From assembly GCA_018819105.1 (NCBI GenBank), contig JAHJQV010000040.1, forward strand, positions 1 to 55,400: a stretch of DNA of 55,400 nt, written 5' to 3'. The notes below the pieces were generated by a model that worked only from the letters and a program-made list of their open reading frames with translations, did not search any database and was not told the origin of the DNA. Both the position numbers and the translations under genes were made by a program. Positions 18,669 through 28,176 of this stretch are shown here, one piece after another; within the stretch, counting starts at the first letter, position 1, and every line of letters starts with the position of its first letter. The stretch comes from Gammaproteobacteria bacterium. GTDB lineage: Bacteria; Pseudomonadota; Gammaproteobacteria; Xanthomonadales; Wenzhouxiangellaceae.

Positions 18669-19835
18669 TCAGGATTCGAAATCGTCGGCAAACAGAATCA
18701 CCTGCACCGGCACCAGGCAAGTGGCAAAAGCCACATCATCAGCCATCTGCTCCAGACTGCAGCTCAAGAACTGCTGCGAGCCGTTGATGGATGGATTCAT
18801 GATGCCGGCAATGTCGGAGTTCTGACAGGCGCTGCCTGACTGGCGGTCGTGCGGGGCACCGAAATTGTGGCCCATTTCATGCGCGATGATGAGCATGCTG
18901 GTGGTGCCGTTGTTGAGGTTCTGGTTGACCCCGAAGCCAAAAGTCTGGCTGCACAGCACACCGAGCCAGGCAATGCCCACGGTGTTTCCATCCAGGTTCT
19001 TGCCGGTCATCAGATGCGCCAGCCCCGGATGCTCAATGCCACCGCCGGCACCTGTGGTCATGAAAGAGCGAAAAGCATTCAGCAGATCGCTTGGATTGGT
19101 GGAGGTCAATGTTCCATTGTTCTCCAACAGCTCCAGAACCTCCAGTTGAATGCCCACGCCGACCTGATTGCTATAGATGCCGTCGACCAGGTTCATGCGT
19201 GACACAATCACCGCGCTGCTGTTGCTGCCGTGGGTATTGACGAACTGCGTGTCGGCCACTGCGGTAAACGGCAAGGCCTCAAAGTCACCGCCGAACCGTT
19301 GCGACAACTGCGCCAGCACCTCGGCACCGCTGATGCTGCCGGCCACCGGCGAGCGGCCCGGCACCCGGACGCCGTCGTTGTCGATCGGCTGCAGAAACCG
19401 CAGGTCCTCGGCGCGGTAAACAATCTGCGTGGACTGACTGCGCTGCGGCTGCAGCAACAGATCCTGCAGCAGATCGCGGCGATCCAGCAACCAGGTCACA
19501 CCGTCGGTATGCACGATGCCTTCCCAAGCACCCTGCAGCCAGGACAACCGCAACCAGGAGTCGCTGTCACCATCAACATGACCAGTAAAATACCGCGCGC
19601 CCTGCTGCCGCAGCCGATTGCGCTGGTGGCCAGCAAGTCGTTGCAGCAGCTCGCTGTTCTCCCACAGCTGCAAGGAAAGCCGCTGATCATCAAAGGCGAG
19701 TTCCAGCTGCATGCTCTCGCTGGTCTGCGGGGCCGCCAGTTCTGCTGGCGCATGCTGGAGAATTTGCTGCTGTTGCGCCGGCAGCCAGCCGGGAACAATC
19801 AGTGCCAGCAGCAGCAGGGTTTTGCTATGATTCAT
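18669..19835 (-). CDS. Secreted metzincin metalloprotease (reprolysin-like)
   Basis: A 388-residue exported zinc protease. A signal peptide covers about 1-20 (cleavage near LPA-QQ). The zinc motif HEMGHNFGAPHD is at 319-330 (H319, H323, H329) and the Met-turn at M346 (GIMNPSI), which together define a metzincin close to the M12B/reprolysin group. The N-terminal 200 residues look like a propeptide. The extreme C-terminus reads ILFADDFES, a motif shared with the FG-GAP protein at 52830. The target substrate is unknown. Confidence 0.87.
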   Translation of the reverse strand: MNHSKTLLLLALIVPGWLPAQQQQILQHAPAELAAPQTSESMQLELAFDDQRLSLQLWENSELLQRLAGHQRNRLRQQGARYFTGHVDGDSDSWLRLSWLQGAWEGIVHTDGVTWLLDRRDLLQDLLLQPQRSQSTQIVYRAEDLRFLQPIDNDGVRVPGRSPVAGSISGAEVLAQLSQRFGGDFEALPFTAVADTQFVNTHGSNSSAVIVSRMNLVDGIYSNQVGVGIQLEVLELLENNGTLTSTNPSDLLNAFRSFMTTGAGGGIEHPGLAHLMTGKNLDGNTVGIAWLGVLCSQTFGFGVNQNLNNGTTSMLIIAHEMGHNFGAPHDRQSGSACQNSDIAGIMNPSINGSQQFLSCSLEQMADDVAFATCLVPVQVILFADDFES

Positions 19836-19883
19836 GTCAACATCCTTGTTGTCGCTTGGGCAGGCCTTGCAGGCAGATATTGA

Positions 19884-19920
19884 ATTATATTTATTTTAGA
19901 TTAAAACACAAGCATTTCAA
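19884..19920 (-). promoter_or_regulatory. Candidate promoter of the metalloprotease gene
   Basis: This AT-rich stretch stands out from the GC-rich surroundings. On the minus strand two overlapping arrangements are possible: TTGAAA (19915-19920) with 16 bases to TAAAAT (19893-19898), or TTGTGT (19906-19911) with 16 bases to a perfect TATAAT (19884-19889). Both would start transcription about 40-55 bases before the protease ATG. The forward Rieske gene may share the region. Confidence 0.45.
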
Positions 19921-20001
19921 TGATTTCCAATTGCAAACAAGTATGTCAGCCATGCCCCATGGTGGTCGGCGTTGTCGCCCCTGAATGAGCAGTAAGCAAG
20001 C

Positions 20002-21099
20002 ATGACAGTCAGTACACCGTTTCAAATCAATCCCGATGTCTGTGCGGCACAGACACCGCCGGCAGCCTTTTATCAATCTGCACAGATCTATCAGCAGCTA
20101 CTGCAAAAGGCCTTTGTGCCGGCCTGGCAGGTGCTTGGCAGTACCGACCTGCTGCCTTCCAGTGGAGCCGTCATGCCCGTCACATTGTTGCCAGGCAGTC
20201 TGGATGAGGCGCTGCTGCTGACCTGCGACAACCACCACCAGCACCATTGCCTGTCCAATGTATGCACACATCGCGGTGCGATCATCTGCGAAAAAGCGTT
20301 AAAATGCGAGGAATTGCGCTGCCCTTATCATTCCCGCAGATTTCATCTGGACGGCCGCATGCGCTTTGCGCCGGGCTTTGCCGAGGCACGGGATTTCCCC
20401 ACCACCGACTGTGATCTGCCCGCTTTGCCGTTGCAACTGAACGGGCCGCTGTTGTGGACCAGCCTGTGCGCGGATACGGATCTGGAGCAATGGCTGCAGC
20501 CGGTCATGGCGCGGGTGGGCTGGCTGCCACTGACGCAGTTTCAATTCAGCGCCGCGCACTCGCGTGACTATGTCTTCGCCGGCAACTGGATGCTGTATGT
20601 GGAAAATTATCTGGATTCCCTGCACATCCCGTTCGTTCATCCGGGCCTGAACCAGGCCCTGGATTTCAGCCGCTACAGCACCGAACTGTTCGCCAATGGC
20701 AGCCTGCAACTGGCCATCGCTGCCGACGATGAAGCCGCCTTTGCTGTGCCCGTCGGTGCACCGGATCACGGCTTGCGGGTGGCGGCCTGGTATTTCTGGC
20801 TGTTCCCGAATCTGATGTTGAACTTTTACCCGTGGGGATTGAGCCTGAACATCGTCGAGCCGAGGGGGGTGGCACAGACCCGCGTGCGCTTCATGAGCTT
20901 CATCTGGCGAGAGGAGCTGTTACAGGCCGGAGCCGGCGCGGCGCTGCATACGGTGGAAATGGAAGACGAGGCCATGGTGCTGAGTGTTACCCGCGGCATG
21001 CGCTCCAGACTGTACCGGCGCGGTCGTTATGCGCCGGTGCATGAAGCCGCCTGCCATCATTTTCACCAGCTGCTGTTGCATTGCCTGGCTGCCGACTGA
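20002..21099 (+). CDS. Rieske non-heme iron oxygenase, alpha subunit
   Basis: A 365-residue ring-hydroxylating-type oxygenase. The Rieske [2Fe-2S] ligands are C88-x-H90 and C107-x2-H110. The mononuclear iron motif D205-x2-H208-x4-H213 lies in the segment NYLDSLHIPFVH. No ferredoxin, reductase or beta subunit is encoded nearby, so electron partners must come from elsewhere. Substrate cannot be told from sequence; members act on aromatics, quaternary amines or sterols. Confidence 0.85.
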   Translation: MTVSTPFQINPDVCAAQTPPAAFYQSAQIYQQLLQKAFVPAWQVLGSTDLLPSSGAVMPVTLLPGSLDEALLLTCDNHHQHHCLSNVCTHRGAIICEKALKCEELRCPYHSRRFHLDGRMRFAPGFAEARDFPTTDCDLPALPLQLNGPLLWTSLCADTDLEQWLQPVMARVGWLPLTQFQFSAAHSRDYVFAGNWMLYVENYLDSLHIPFVHPGLNQALDFSRYSTELFANGSLQLAIAADDEAAFAVPVGAPDHGLRVAAWYFWLFPNLMLNFYPWGLSLNIVEPRGVAQTRVRFMSFIWREELLQAGAGAALHTVEMEDEAMVLSVTRGMRSRLYRRGRYAPVHEAACHHFHQLLLHCLAAD

Positions 21100-21117
21100 A
21101 AGATTCATGGACCGGCA

Positions 21118-22785
21118 TCAGGCCGCGCCGTAGCCACCACCACCCGGTGTGGCTATGCTCAGCCGATCACCTGGCTGCAGCTGCAGTTCGCACTTGGCTG
21201 GCAAAGACTTGCCGTTAAGCAGATTCTCTCCCGGCTGCGCGTCGCCGCCACCGGCCAGCCCCCAGGGCGCATGGCGGCGGCGCTCGCTGATCACCGAAAC
21301 CGTCGCCGGCTGCAGAAATTCATATTCACGCACAATACCGTCTCCGCCCGGCCAGTGACCAGCGCCGCCTGATCCACGCCGCAGTTGATAGCAGCGCAGG
21401 CGCAGCGGGTACTCACTCTCCAGCACTTCCACCGGCGTGTTCAGCGTATTGGTCATGTGGCTGTGCAAGGCACTGGCACCGGCCTTGCCCTGCGCAGCAC
21501 CGCAGCCTCCGGCCAGCGTCTCGTAATAGCTCCAGTGACCTGCTGGCACGGCCTGCGTAGCGCTGTGGTCGATCATGCCGCCGCCCATGGCAAGATTGTT
21601 CATGCTGCCCTGGCTGGCTGCGGGAATCCGGGTTGGCAGGCGCTGATGCAGCGCCTTGCAGATGACATCGACAATGCGCATGCTGGTTTCCACGTTGCCT
21701 GCGGCCACCGCCGCCGGCCCCGTGGCATTGAGCAGACAGCCGGGCGGCGCGTCGATGCGCAGGTTGCGCAGCACCCCGGCACAATTCGGCGTATAGTCCG
21801 GCAACAGTGAGCGCACCACATAATATACGGCTGCAGCGGTCACGCTGAGTGGGCAGTTGATGTTGCCCGGCACCTGATCAGCCGTGCCCGTGAAATCGAA
21901 CAGCAGGCGCAGCTGCTGCTGCTCGCGCTGCCAGCGCAGACGCAGCTGGATGGCGATGTCCTGCTGTGCAAAGCCATCGTCGTCCATGCAGTCACTGACG
22001 CTGTCAAAGTCGATCTCAGTCTGCTCACCGGCCAAGCGCTGCAGCATGCCTTGCGCCAGGCGCTCTCCGTAATCGTTGAGCGCCGCAAGACGCTGCTGAA
22101 AGCCTGCCGCACCCAGTTCCCCGATCAGTGCCGCCAGTTGCGCCGCCCCTTTTCTGCAGGCACTAAGCTGGGCATGCAGATCAGCCTCAACGCGCTGTTG
22201 ATCGGCCACCTGTTGCAACAGCGGTGCCAGCACGGCAAGCTGGAATTCACCGTCTCGGATAAGCCAGGCCGGCCGTATCAGCACACCTTCCTGCTGCAGA
22301 TCGTTGCTGATCGGCATGGAGCCGGGTGCGGCACTGCCGATGTCGGCATAGTGAGCACGGCTGGCGGCAAATCCACACAAGCGCTGATCGATGAACAGCG
22401 CGGCGATCACGGTGACATCAGGCAGATGGGTGCCGCCGGCAAACGGGTCATTGAGAATCAGCACATCGCCCGGCTGCCAGTCCCTGCTGCCAGCCAGCTC
22501 GGTCATGGCGTAGGCCATGCTGCCCAGATGCACCGGAATGTGCGTGGCCTGGGCAACCAGACCGCCTTCGGCATCGAACAGAGCACAGGAGTAATCCAGC
22601 CGGTCGCGAATGTTGGGGGAGACGGCACTGCGCTGCAGCACCGCCCCCATCTGCTCACAGATGGCACTGACCCGACTGCCAAACAGGCTCAACTCGATGG
22701 CGGAAACCCTGCTCGTGCTGTTCGTCACAACTTGAAATCGTTCGCTGCCGTTCGCATTCACATAGAATAGCCGATACTCGTTCAT
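21118..22785 (-). CDS. Hydantoinase B/oxoprolinase-family protein
   Basis: A protein of about 555 residues that resembles the HyuB subunit of ATP-dependent hydantoinases and oxoprolinases. Family-like stretches include [16 protein letters not shown] near residue 60, [12 protein letters not shown] at about 111-122 and GGGGYGAA at the C-terminus. The usual partner HyuA is absent from the neighbourhood. The start at 22785 leaves only 20 bases to the divergent sodB ATG, so the true start may lie further inside. Confidence 0.8.
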   Translation of the reverse strand: MNEYRLFYVNANGSERFQVVTNSTSRVSAIELSLFGSRVSAICEQMGAVLQRSAVSPNIRDRLDYSCALFDAEGGLVAQATHIPVHLGSMAYAMTELAGSRDWQPGDVLILNDPFAGGTHLPDVTVIAALFIDQRLCGFAASRAHYADIGSAAPGSMPISNDLQQEGVLIRPAWLIRDGEFQLAVLAPLLQQVADQQRVEADLHAQLSACRKGAAQLAALIGELGAAGFQQRLAALNDYGERLAQGMLQRLAGEQTEIDFDSVSDCMDDDGFAQQDIAIQLRLRWQREQQQLRLLFDFTGTADQVPGNINCPLSVTAAAVYYVVRSLLPDYTPNCAGVLRNLRIDAPPGCLLNATGPAAVAAGNVETSMRIVDVICKALHQRLPTRIPAASQGSMNNLAMGGGMIDHSATQAVPAGHWSYYETLAGGCGAAQGKAGASALHSHMTNTLNTPVEVLESEYPLRLRCYQLRRGSGGAGHWPGGDGIVREYEFLQPATVSVISERRRHAPWGLAGGGDAQPGENLLNGKSLPAKCELQLQPGDRLSIATPGGGGYGAA

Positions 22786-22805
22786 GCAACCAACAGGAGA
22801 TCAAC

Positions 22806-23387
22806 ATGGCCTTTGAGCTACCGCCACTACCGTACGCCAAAGACGCTCTGGAACCGCACATTTCTGCGGAAACCCTGGACTATCATTACGGCAAGCACCA
22901 TCAGACCTACGTCACCAATCTGAACAACATGGTGGCAGGCACCGACGACGCCGGCAAATCGCTGGAGGACATCATTCGCTCCAGCAGCGGCGGTCTGTTC
23001 AACAATGCCGCCCAGGTATGGAACCACACCTTTTACTGGCACTGCCTGAGCCCGCAGGGCGGCGGTGAACCCGGCGGCGCACTGGCCGATACCATCACCA
23101 GCAGGTTTGGGTCGTTTGCGCAGTTCAAGGAAGCGTTCAGCAAGACCGCCATCACCACCTTCGGGTCCGGCTGGGCCTGGCTGGTGAAAAAGCCGGATGG
23201 CTCACTGGATCTGGCCAGCACCAGCAACGCGCAGTCACCGCTAACCGGTGACGATAAACCGCTGCTGACCTGCGATGTCTGGGAGCACGCCTATTACATC
23301 GACTATCGCAATGCCCGGCCCCAGTATGTCGAGGCATTCTGGCATCTGGTCAACTGGGACTTCGTCAGCGAGCAGTTTGCCAGCTGA
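22806..23387 (+). CDS. sodB: Iron superoxide dismutase
   Basis: Dismutates superoxide in the cytoplasm. Length is 193 residues. The metal ligands H27, H74, D157 and H161 are all present, and the [11 protein letters not shown] segment (68-78) with Q70 is the form typical of the iron type. AGGAGA lies 8 bases before the ATG. The promoter must lie within the 5' end of the divergent hyuB-like frame. An intrinsic terminator follows. Confidence 0.97.
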   Translation: MAFELPPLPYAKDALEPHISAETLDYHYGKHHQTYVTNLNNMVAGTDDAGKSLEDIIRSSSGGLFNNAAQVWNHTFYWHCLSPQGGGEPGGALADTITSRFGSFAQFKEAFSKTAITTFGSGWAWLVKKPDGSLDLASTSNAQSPLTGDDKPLLTCDVWEHAYYIDYRNARPQYVEAFWHLVNWDFVSEQFAS

Positions 23388-23410
23388 CCCGCCGTCACCA
23401 TGCAGCAAAC

Positions 23411-23439
23411 AAAAACCGGGCCCATGGCCCGGTTTTTTT
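23411..23439. terminator. Bidirectional intrinsic terminator of sodB
   Basis: A 7-bp GC stem (CCGGGCC/GGCCCGG) with a CAT loop at 23416-23432 is flanked by five A on the left and seven T on the right. The run of T on each strand lets it stop sodB and the convergent outer-membrane gene. It is the clearest terminator in the window. Confidence 0.93.
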
Positions 23440-23450
23440 GCATACCATGT

Positions 23451-24560
23451 TCAGAAAGCGAACTGGTAACCAGTGGTCAGCATCCAGTCGCTTTCCAGCT
23501 GCGGCCCATCCAGGTCCTGATACAAGGGGATGTTGATCTCGAACGCCAGACGGTGTCCGCGCAGGCCGCCAGATCCGGCGACATTCACGCCCAGCCCCAG
23601 ATCCAGCCGCTGCAGACCCTGATTGAGCGGATCGGCGGTCTGCACCGGTGCCACAATCAACGGGTCAATGCCGCTGATGTTACCGCGATCCATGCCCTGC
23701 AGTCGCAGTGACAGGCTGACATGGTTGTTGAGCAAGCGGCTCAGCCAGGTGGTCACACGATGCTCATCACCAAGCCGGTAGGACTGGCTGTTGTTCTCCA
23801 CCCGCAGCACACTGCGCCACTGTGCACCCCAGCTCCAGGCACTGCCGCTACCGGTATAGGTGAGACCAATGATCGGATCATAACTGCCGGAACCCAGCTG
23901 CATCGGATACGGCAGTCTGGGGCTGGGCGTCGCCCCGGTCGGGGTCAGGATCTGATCACTGTTTTTGATGCCACCGGTGGGCAGGGAAATGCCGATGTTG
24001 GCATGCACATGCTGGCCACCCTGCTCGTACAGACGCAACAGGCCGGTAACGCTGCTGTCACCGGCACCATCGGCGCGAGTGGTGAAATCCCCCAGCACAT
24101 TGCTGCCCATGCCACCCTGGAAGGTGATGTGGTCCATGGTCTTTTCGATGTAGCTGCCCATGAACATCAGCGTCAGCCAGTCGCTGGGTGCATACATCAG
24201 GCCGAACATGTGCATGTTGGTGTCCATCTGTACCGGCACCACGCGCAAGGTCGGTGGTTGTCCCGGCAGGCCGAAAAAGCGGTTGGGAATGGTGGTGGCT
24301 ATGGTTTCCGGACTGACCCGGTCATCGCCGATGCGGTTGCCCTGCATGTACATGCGCATGAAGCGATAGGACACCATCCACTCGCCTTTCTTGTGCATGT
24401 GATCACCCATAACGCCGATCGGGGCATGGGAGTCCGCCCGCACCGGCGCGCTGGTGTCGTCGCCCCAGGCCAGGGGCATGGCTGCCAGCAGCAGCACGGC
24501 GGCCTGCAGGCTTTGCTTGAAGATTCCGGCTGCGTGGCAGCCACTGTTGAATTGGTACAT
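23451..24560 (-). CDS. Outer-membrane transporter-like beta-barrel protein
   Basis: A 369-residue exported protein with a signal peptide (hydrophobic core about 17-32, cleavage near AWG-DD). It resembles the phenol-degradation MetA-pathway/'transporter' family of outer-membrane proteins: alternating beta-strand pattern, a C-terminal YQFAF and a Met/His-rich start of the mature part (GDHMHKKGEWMVSYRFMRMY). GAGGA precedes the ATG. Together with the His-rich gene upstream it may concern metal handling; this is inference from composition. Confidence 0.65.
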   Translation of the reverse strand: MYQFNSGCHAAGIFKQSLQAAVLLLAAMPLAWGDDTSAPVRADSHAPIGVMGDHMHKKGEWMVSYRFMRMYMQGNRIGDDRVSPETIATTIPNRFFGLPGQPPTLRVVPVQMDTNMHMFGLMYAPSDWLTLMFMGSYIEKTMDHITFQGGMGSNVLGDFTTRADGAGDSSVTGLLRLYEQGGQHVHANIGISLPTGGIKNSDQILTPTGATPSPRLPYPMQLGSGSYDPIIGLTYTGSGSAWSWGAQWRSVLRVENNSQSYRLGDEHRVTTWLSRLLNNHVSLSLRLQGMDRGNISGIDPLIVAPVQTADPLNQGLQRLDLGLGVNVAGSGGLRGHRLAFEINIPLYQDLDGPQLESDWMLTTGYQFAF

Positions 24561-24694
24561 GGTTGTTCCTCTACTCTGTGTGGGCAGTCAGTGATGCCGA
24601 CTGCCTGATCAATCAATGCATGACGCAGACTGCAGCCGCTTCAGCTGCGCTGATGGGCAGCGGCTGGCGACCAAAGACTGCTTGAGACGAGGAA

Positions 24695-25153
24695 TCAGAC
24701 GGGAGGAGCGCGGGCGTGATAGGAGTAAGTGTGAGCAGCATAATCCGGCAACCGGACCGGGCTGGGCGGCAGCGTGGTCGCGCTGCGGCAGCAGTCAGGA
24801 CTCTGGCCGCTTGCGGCGGCCATGGCGAACCCCGAACCCAGCGGACACAGCGGCTGGTGGTCCTGAGCGTCTGCCTGGGCATCTTCCTGGCCACCTTTGT
24901 GGCCATCCTTCTGGCCATTCTCGTGGTCAGCGTGTCCTGTTGCACTGTCAGCAACATCGCTGCCGGCACCGTGATGATGCGGTGATTGCGCCAGCAAACC
25001 GGCTGGCAGACCCTGCGGACATACCGTAAGCCATTCACCGGCAAGCAGATTGCCGGGCATGAAACCGGCCGGCACGACCAGCTTGATCAGCATGGCGACC
25101 AGCGCCAATCGCCGCAGCATCGAGGATGGGATTGTTAGGACTCGCTTGCGCAT
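24695..25153 (-). CDS. His-rich DUF2946-like membrane/periplasmic protein
   Basis: A 152-residue protein with one N-terminal hydrophobic segment (about 13-30) and a middle part rich in His, Asp and Gly (about 57-97), followed by CPLGSG and a CC pair. This arrangement resembles DUF2946-type proteins often found near copper genes; no enzymatic motif is visible. It lies 134 bases upstream of the outer-membrane gene on the same strand, so the two may form an operon. Confidence 0.55.
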   Translation of the reverse strand: MRKRVLTIPSSMLRRLALVAMLIKLVVPAGFMPGNLLAGEWLTVCPQGLPAGLLAQSPHHHGAGSDVADSATGHADHENGQKDGHKGGQEDAQADAQDHQPLCPLGSGFAMAAASGQSPDCCRSATTLPPSPVRLPDYAAHTYSYHARAPPV

Positions 25154-25199
25154 GATCTTATTGTTGTTATTGTTGGCTCAGATCATATCAAACTTCGAC

Positions 25200-27128
25200 T
25201 TATTCTGTTTGTCCATCGCGCTGACTGGCACTGCGATACATCCACAGCGCCAGCATGACCATCGCAACGATGCCGGGTATGGCGCCGGCCGGGTAATTGT
25301 CCATGCCGGCCCAGCTGGAAATGGCCAGCACATTGGCGTTGCCGCTGATGACAATCGGCAGCGCCAGCGCAATGCCGATCAAAGCTTCTCCGGTAATCAG
25401 ACCAGCGGCGATCAGCACCCCGGCCTGGCGTCCCGGCCCTTCAGCACCGGCACGGCGCTCGGTGAGCCAGGAAATCAGGCCGCCGAGGAAGATCGGTACG
25501 GTCAGCTGCAGCGGCAGATAAATGCCCACGGCGACGGCCAGCACGGGCATTCTGAAGCTGGATCCGCGACGCTTCAGCAGCTCATCGGCGGTGATCACCG
25601 CCGCACCGGTGGCAATGCCGATGACAATCATGTTCCAGGGCAGATCACCACCGAACACACCACGCGCCACCGAGGCCATCAGCGTGGCCTGCGGTGCCTG
25701 CAGTGAGTTCGGGAATGCCTCGGTGGCCGGTCCGAAACCATAGGCCTGCAGCAACAGGGTCAGAATCGGAGCGATCACGATGGCGGCCGAGAACACGCCG
25801 ACGCCCTGCATCACCTGCTGCTTCCAAGGGGTCGCGCCGAGGATGTAACCGGCTTTCAGATCCTGCAGGTTGTCGCCGGCAATGGCCGCAGCGCAGCACA
25901 CCACCGCGCCGACCATGATGGCCGCCGCCGGCCCCTGCGCGGCATCGCCGCCAAGCAGCAGCAACAGCAGAAACGAAGCAAAGGTGATGGTGGCAATGGT
26001 GATGCCGGATATCGGGTTGTTGGACGACCCCACAAGACCCGCCATGTAGGCCGCCACCGAGGAAAACAGAAAACCGGTCACCACCATCACGGCGGCCAGC
26101 AGCAGACTGATGCCGATCTGATCCACCACCTGCCAGTAAAGATAAAATATCGGCAGCACGAAAATGACGATGGCAGCCAGCACCAGCGGCATCGGTATGT
26201 CCTTGTCGACCTCATCACGCACCACACCGCGCTGGGCATGGGAAAACTCCTGCAGTCCGCTGCGCACGCCGGTCACCAGCGAGCGGCGCATGGAAAACAA
26301 TGCCCACAGCCCGCCCAGCAGCATGGCGCCGACACCGACGTAGCGGATCTTGCGATTCCAGATGTCACCGGCGATGTCCGCTGCAGGCGCGCCCTGTTCG
26401 GACAGGGCCAGCAAGGCCGGATCGGTGTGCAGATACATGGCGGAATACAGCGGAATACCCACATACCAGGCCAGTGCGCCACCGCCGAACACCAGCACGG
26501 CAATGTTCAGGCGCACAATGTAACCCACGCTGAGCAGCGCCGGTGACAGGTTGCTGCCGACATAGGCAATGCCCTGTCCGACAAAGGTCGCCGCCTGGGT
26601 GGCACCATGCCACAGCCGCAGCCCGGTGTCGGCGAACTTGATCAAGCCACCGGCCAGCGCGGCCAGCGCCAGCGTCTTCACCCCGGCACCACTGTCACCG
26701 ACCCGCAGCACTTCCGCCGTGGCGGTGCCTTCGGGGAAGGCCAGGTTTTCCTCCACAATCAGCGAGCGCCGCAGCGGAATGGTGAACAGCACGCCGAGCA
26801 GACCGCCAAGCCCGGCAATCGCGGTCACCCACAGATAATCAAAGCTCTGCCAGTAATCCAGCAGCACCAGTGCCGGCAAGGTGAAGATGACACCGGCAGC
26901 CAGCGACTCACCAGCCGATGCCGAGGTCTGCACGATGTTGTTTTCCAGGATGTTGGATTCCCGAAACAGCTTCAGAATGCCCATGGAAATCACTGCTGCC
27001 GGAATCGATGCCGACACCGTGAGTCCGGCAAACAGCCCCAGATAAGCATTGGCACCGGCCAGAATCATGGACAACAACATGCCCAGCACAATGGCCTTGA
27101 AAGTGAGTTGTGGCAGGGGTTTGCTCAT
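25200..27128 (-). CDS. OPT-family transporter
   Basis: A 642-residue inner-membrane protein with about 15 hydrophobic helices, of the oligopeptide transporter (OPT) superfamily. The N-terminal block LTFKAIVLGMLLSMILAGAN and the QTSASAGESLAAGVIF segment are characteristic. Bacterial members may carry peptides or metal chelates; the substrate is unknown. It lies between the His-rich gene and the sphingolipid operon on the same strand. Confidence 0.85.
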   Translation of the reverse strand: MSKPLPQLTFKAIVLGMLLSMILAGANAYLGLFAGLTVSASIPAAVISMGILKLFRESNILENNIVQTSASAGESLAAGVIFTLPALVLLDYWQSFDYLWVTAIAGLGGLLGVLFTIPLRRSLIVEENLAFPEGTATAEVLRVGDSGAGVKTLALAALAGGLIKFADTGLRLWHGATQAATFVGQGIAYVGSNLSPALLSVGYIVRLNIAVLVFGGGALAWYVGIPLYSAMYLHTDPALLALSEQGAPAADIAGDIWNRKIRYVGVGAMLLGGLWALFSMRRSLVTGVRSGLQEFSHAQRGVVRDEVDKDIPMPLVLAAIVIFVLPIFYLYWQVVDQIGISLLLAAVMVVTGFLFSSVAAYMAGLVGSSNNPISGITIATITFASFLLLLLLGGDAAQGPAAAIMVGAVVCCAAAIAGDNLQDLKAGYILGATPWKQQVMQGVGVFSAAIVIAPILTLLLQAYGFGPATEAFPNSLQAPQATLMASVARGVFGGDLPWNMIVIGIATGAAVITADELLKRRGSSFRMPVLAVAVGIYLPLQLTVPIFLGGLISWLTERRAGAEGPGRQAGVLIAAGLITGEALIGIALALPIVISGNANVLAISSWAGMDNYPAGAIPGIVAMVMLALWMYRSASQRDGQTE

Positions 27129-27180
27129 GGCGGCACGCTCGGCATTGCAATGGGCCGCACAGTATGCCCAGTATCAGGAA

Positions 27181-28176
27181 TCAGCGCAAACTGCCGCTGC
27201 GCAGCAGTCGCCACAGCACCACCCAGCCACCGATCAGCGGCCAGCGTCTGGCCAGCGGCGACAACTGCACCGGCTGGCCGCTGTGGCGTTCTACCTTCCA
27301 GGCCGCATAATCCACCGCGCCGGAAAAGGTGAACAGGCTTTTGCTCAACCGCAACACCGACATCAGCTTGCCGCGTCGGCGACGCGACTGCCAGCGCCGC
27401 TGGGCCGCAGCATGTCCGGCGGCATCGGCTTGCCAGACATAGCGGCCGTCAGCATCTGCCTGCAGCGCTGCCTGTGCCTGCATAAACACGGCGGTCTGCC
27501 GGGCATAGTAGTCAGGCCAGCAATCGTAGAGTGCCTTGATGCGCGACAGACGTTCTGCCCGCAGCTCGGTGGCATAGCTGTGCAGCAGGCCCTGCTGCCA
27601 CAGCTCGCGGGCGCTGAAGTCCTTGTTCATCAACGCCAGCGACTCATGCAGAAAATGCTGCTGTCCGGCAATCATGGCACGCAGGACGCGGTCAGCGATC
27701 TGCCCATCACGCGTCCACAACAAGCCTGCGGGCTGGGCAAACCGGGCCCACAGATACGGCAGCTGCCAGCCGCCACTGACACCATGCAGAAACTGGGCGG
27801 TGGAAATCACCGCGTACTTGGCACGTAAAGTCTGTGTGGCTGCATCCTGGCTGCGGTGTTCGGTCTCCAGATAAAACACATTTGGTGGCAGCCAGTGGTT
27901 CAGCCAGGCCCTGATTCTGCCCATCTGCGCCCGCTGATAACTGTCTACGATGACATAGAAATCGGCAATGCCCTGATCCGGCTTGCCGCTGCGCAAACAA
28001 GAACCGTAGTAGATGATTGCCTGCACCGCATCGCCGTGCCGGTCTCGAATGGCAGCTGCCAGCGTGTTCAACTGTGGGCTTTGCGGCAGTGACTCCTGCA
28101 ACTGTCGCAAGCCCAGCAGCAGCTGCCCGGACAGGGACGCTGCTGCAGCGCTGGTGGACGATGAGCGGCCCGGCAT
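27181..28176 (-). CDS. Tam41-like nucleotidyltransferase (possible CDP-lipid synthase)
   Basis: A 331-residue protein. The ATG at 28176 overlaps the stop of the LptG-like gene (TGATG); the longer frame to 28434 lies inside that gene. Near the N-terminus is a nucleotidyltransferase signature: YYGSCLRSG at 56-64 and ADFYVIVD at 71-78. The following KYAVISTAQF (120-129), the acidic/aromatic middle and the NKDFSARELWQQGLL stretch recall Tam41, the mitochondrial CDP-diacylglycerol synthase. It is the last gene of the ceramide synthase operon, so it may make a CDP-activated phospholipid or sphingolipid intermediate. Family assignment is by motif resemblance only. Confidence 0.6.
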   Translation of the reverse strand: MPGRSSSTSAAAASLSGQLLLGLRQLQESLPQSPQLNTLAAAIRDRHGDAVQAIIYYGSCLRSGKPDQGIADFYVIVDSYQRAQMGRIRAWLNHWLPPNVFYLETEHRSQDAATQTLRAKYAVISTAQFLHGVSGGWQLPYLWARFAQPAGLLWTRDGQIADRVLRAMIAGQQHFLHESLALMNKDFSARELWQQGLLHSYATELRAERLSRIKALYDCWPDYYARQTAVFMQAQAALQADADGRYVWQADAAGHAAAQRRWQSRRRRGKLMSVLRLSKSLFTFSGAVDYAAWKVERHSGQPVQLSPLARRWPLIGGWVVLWRLLRSGSLR

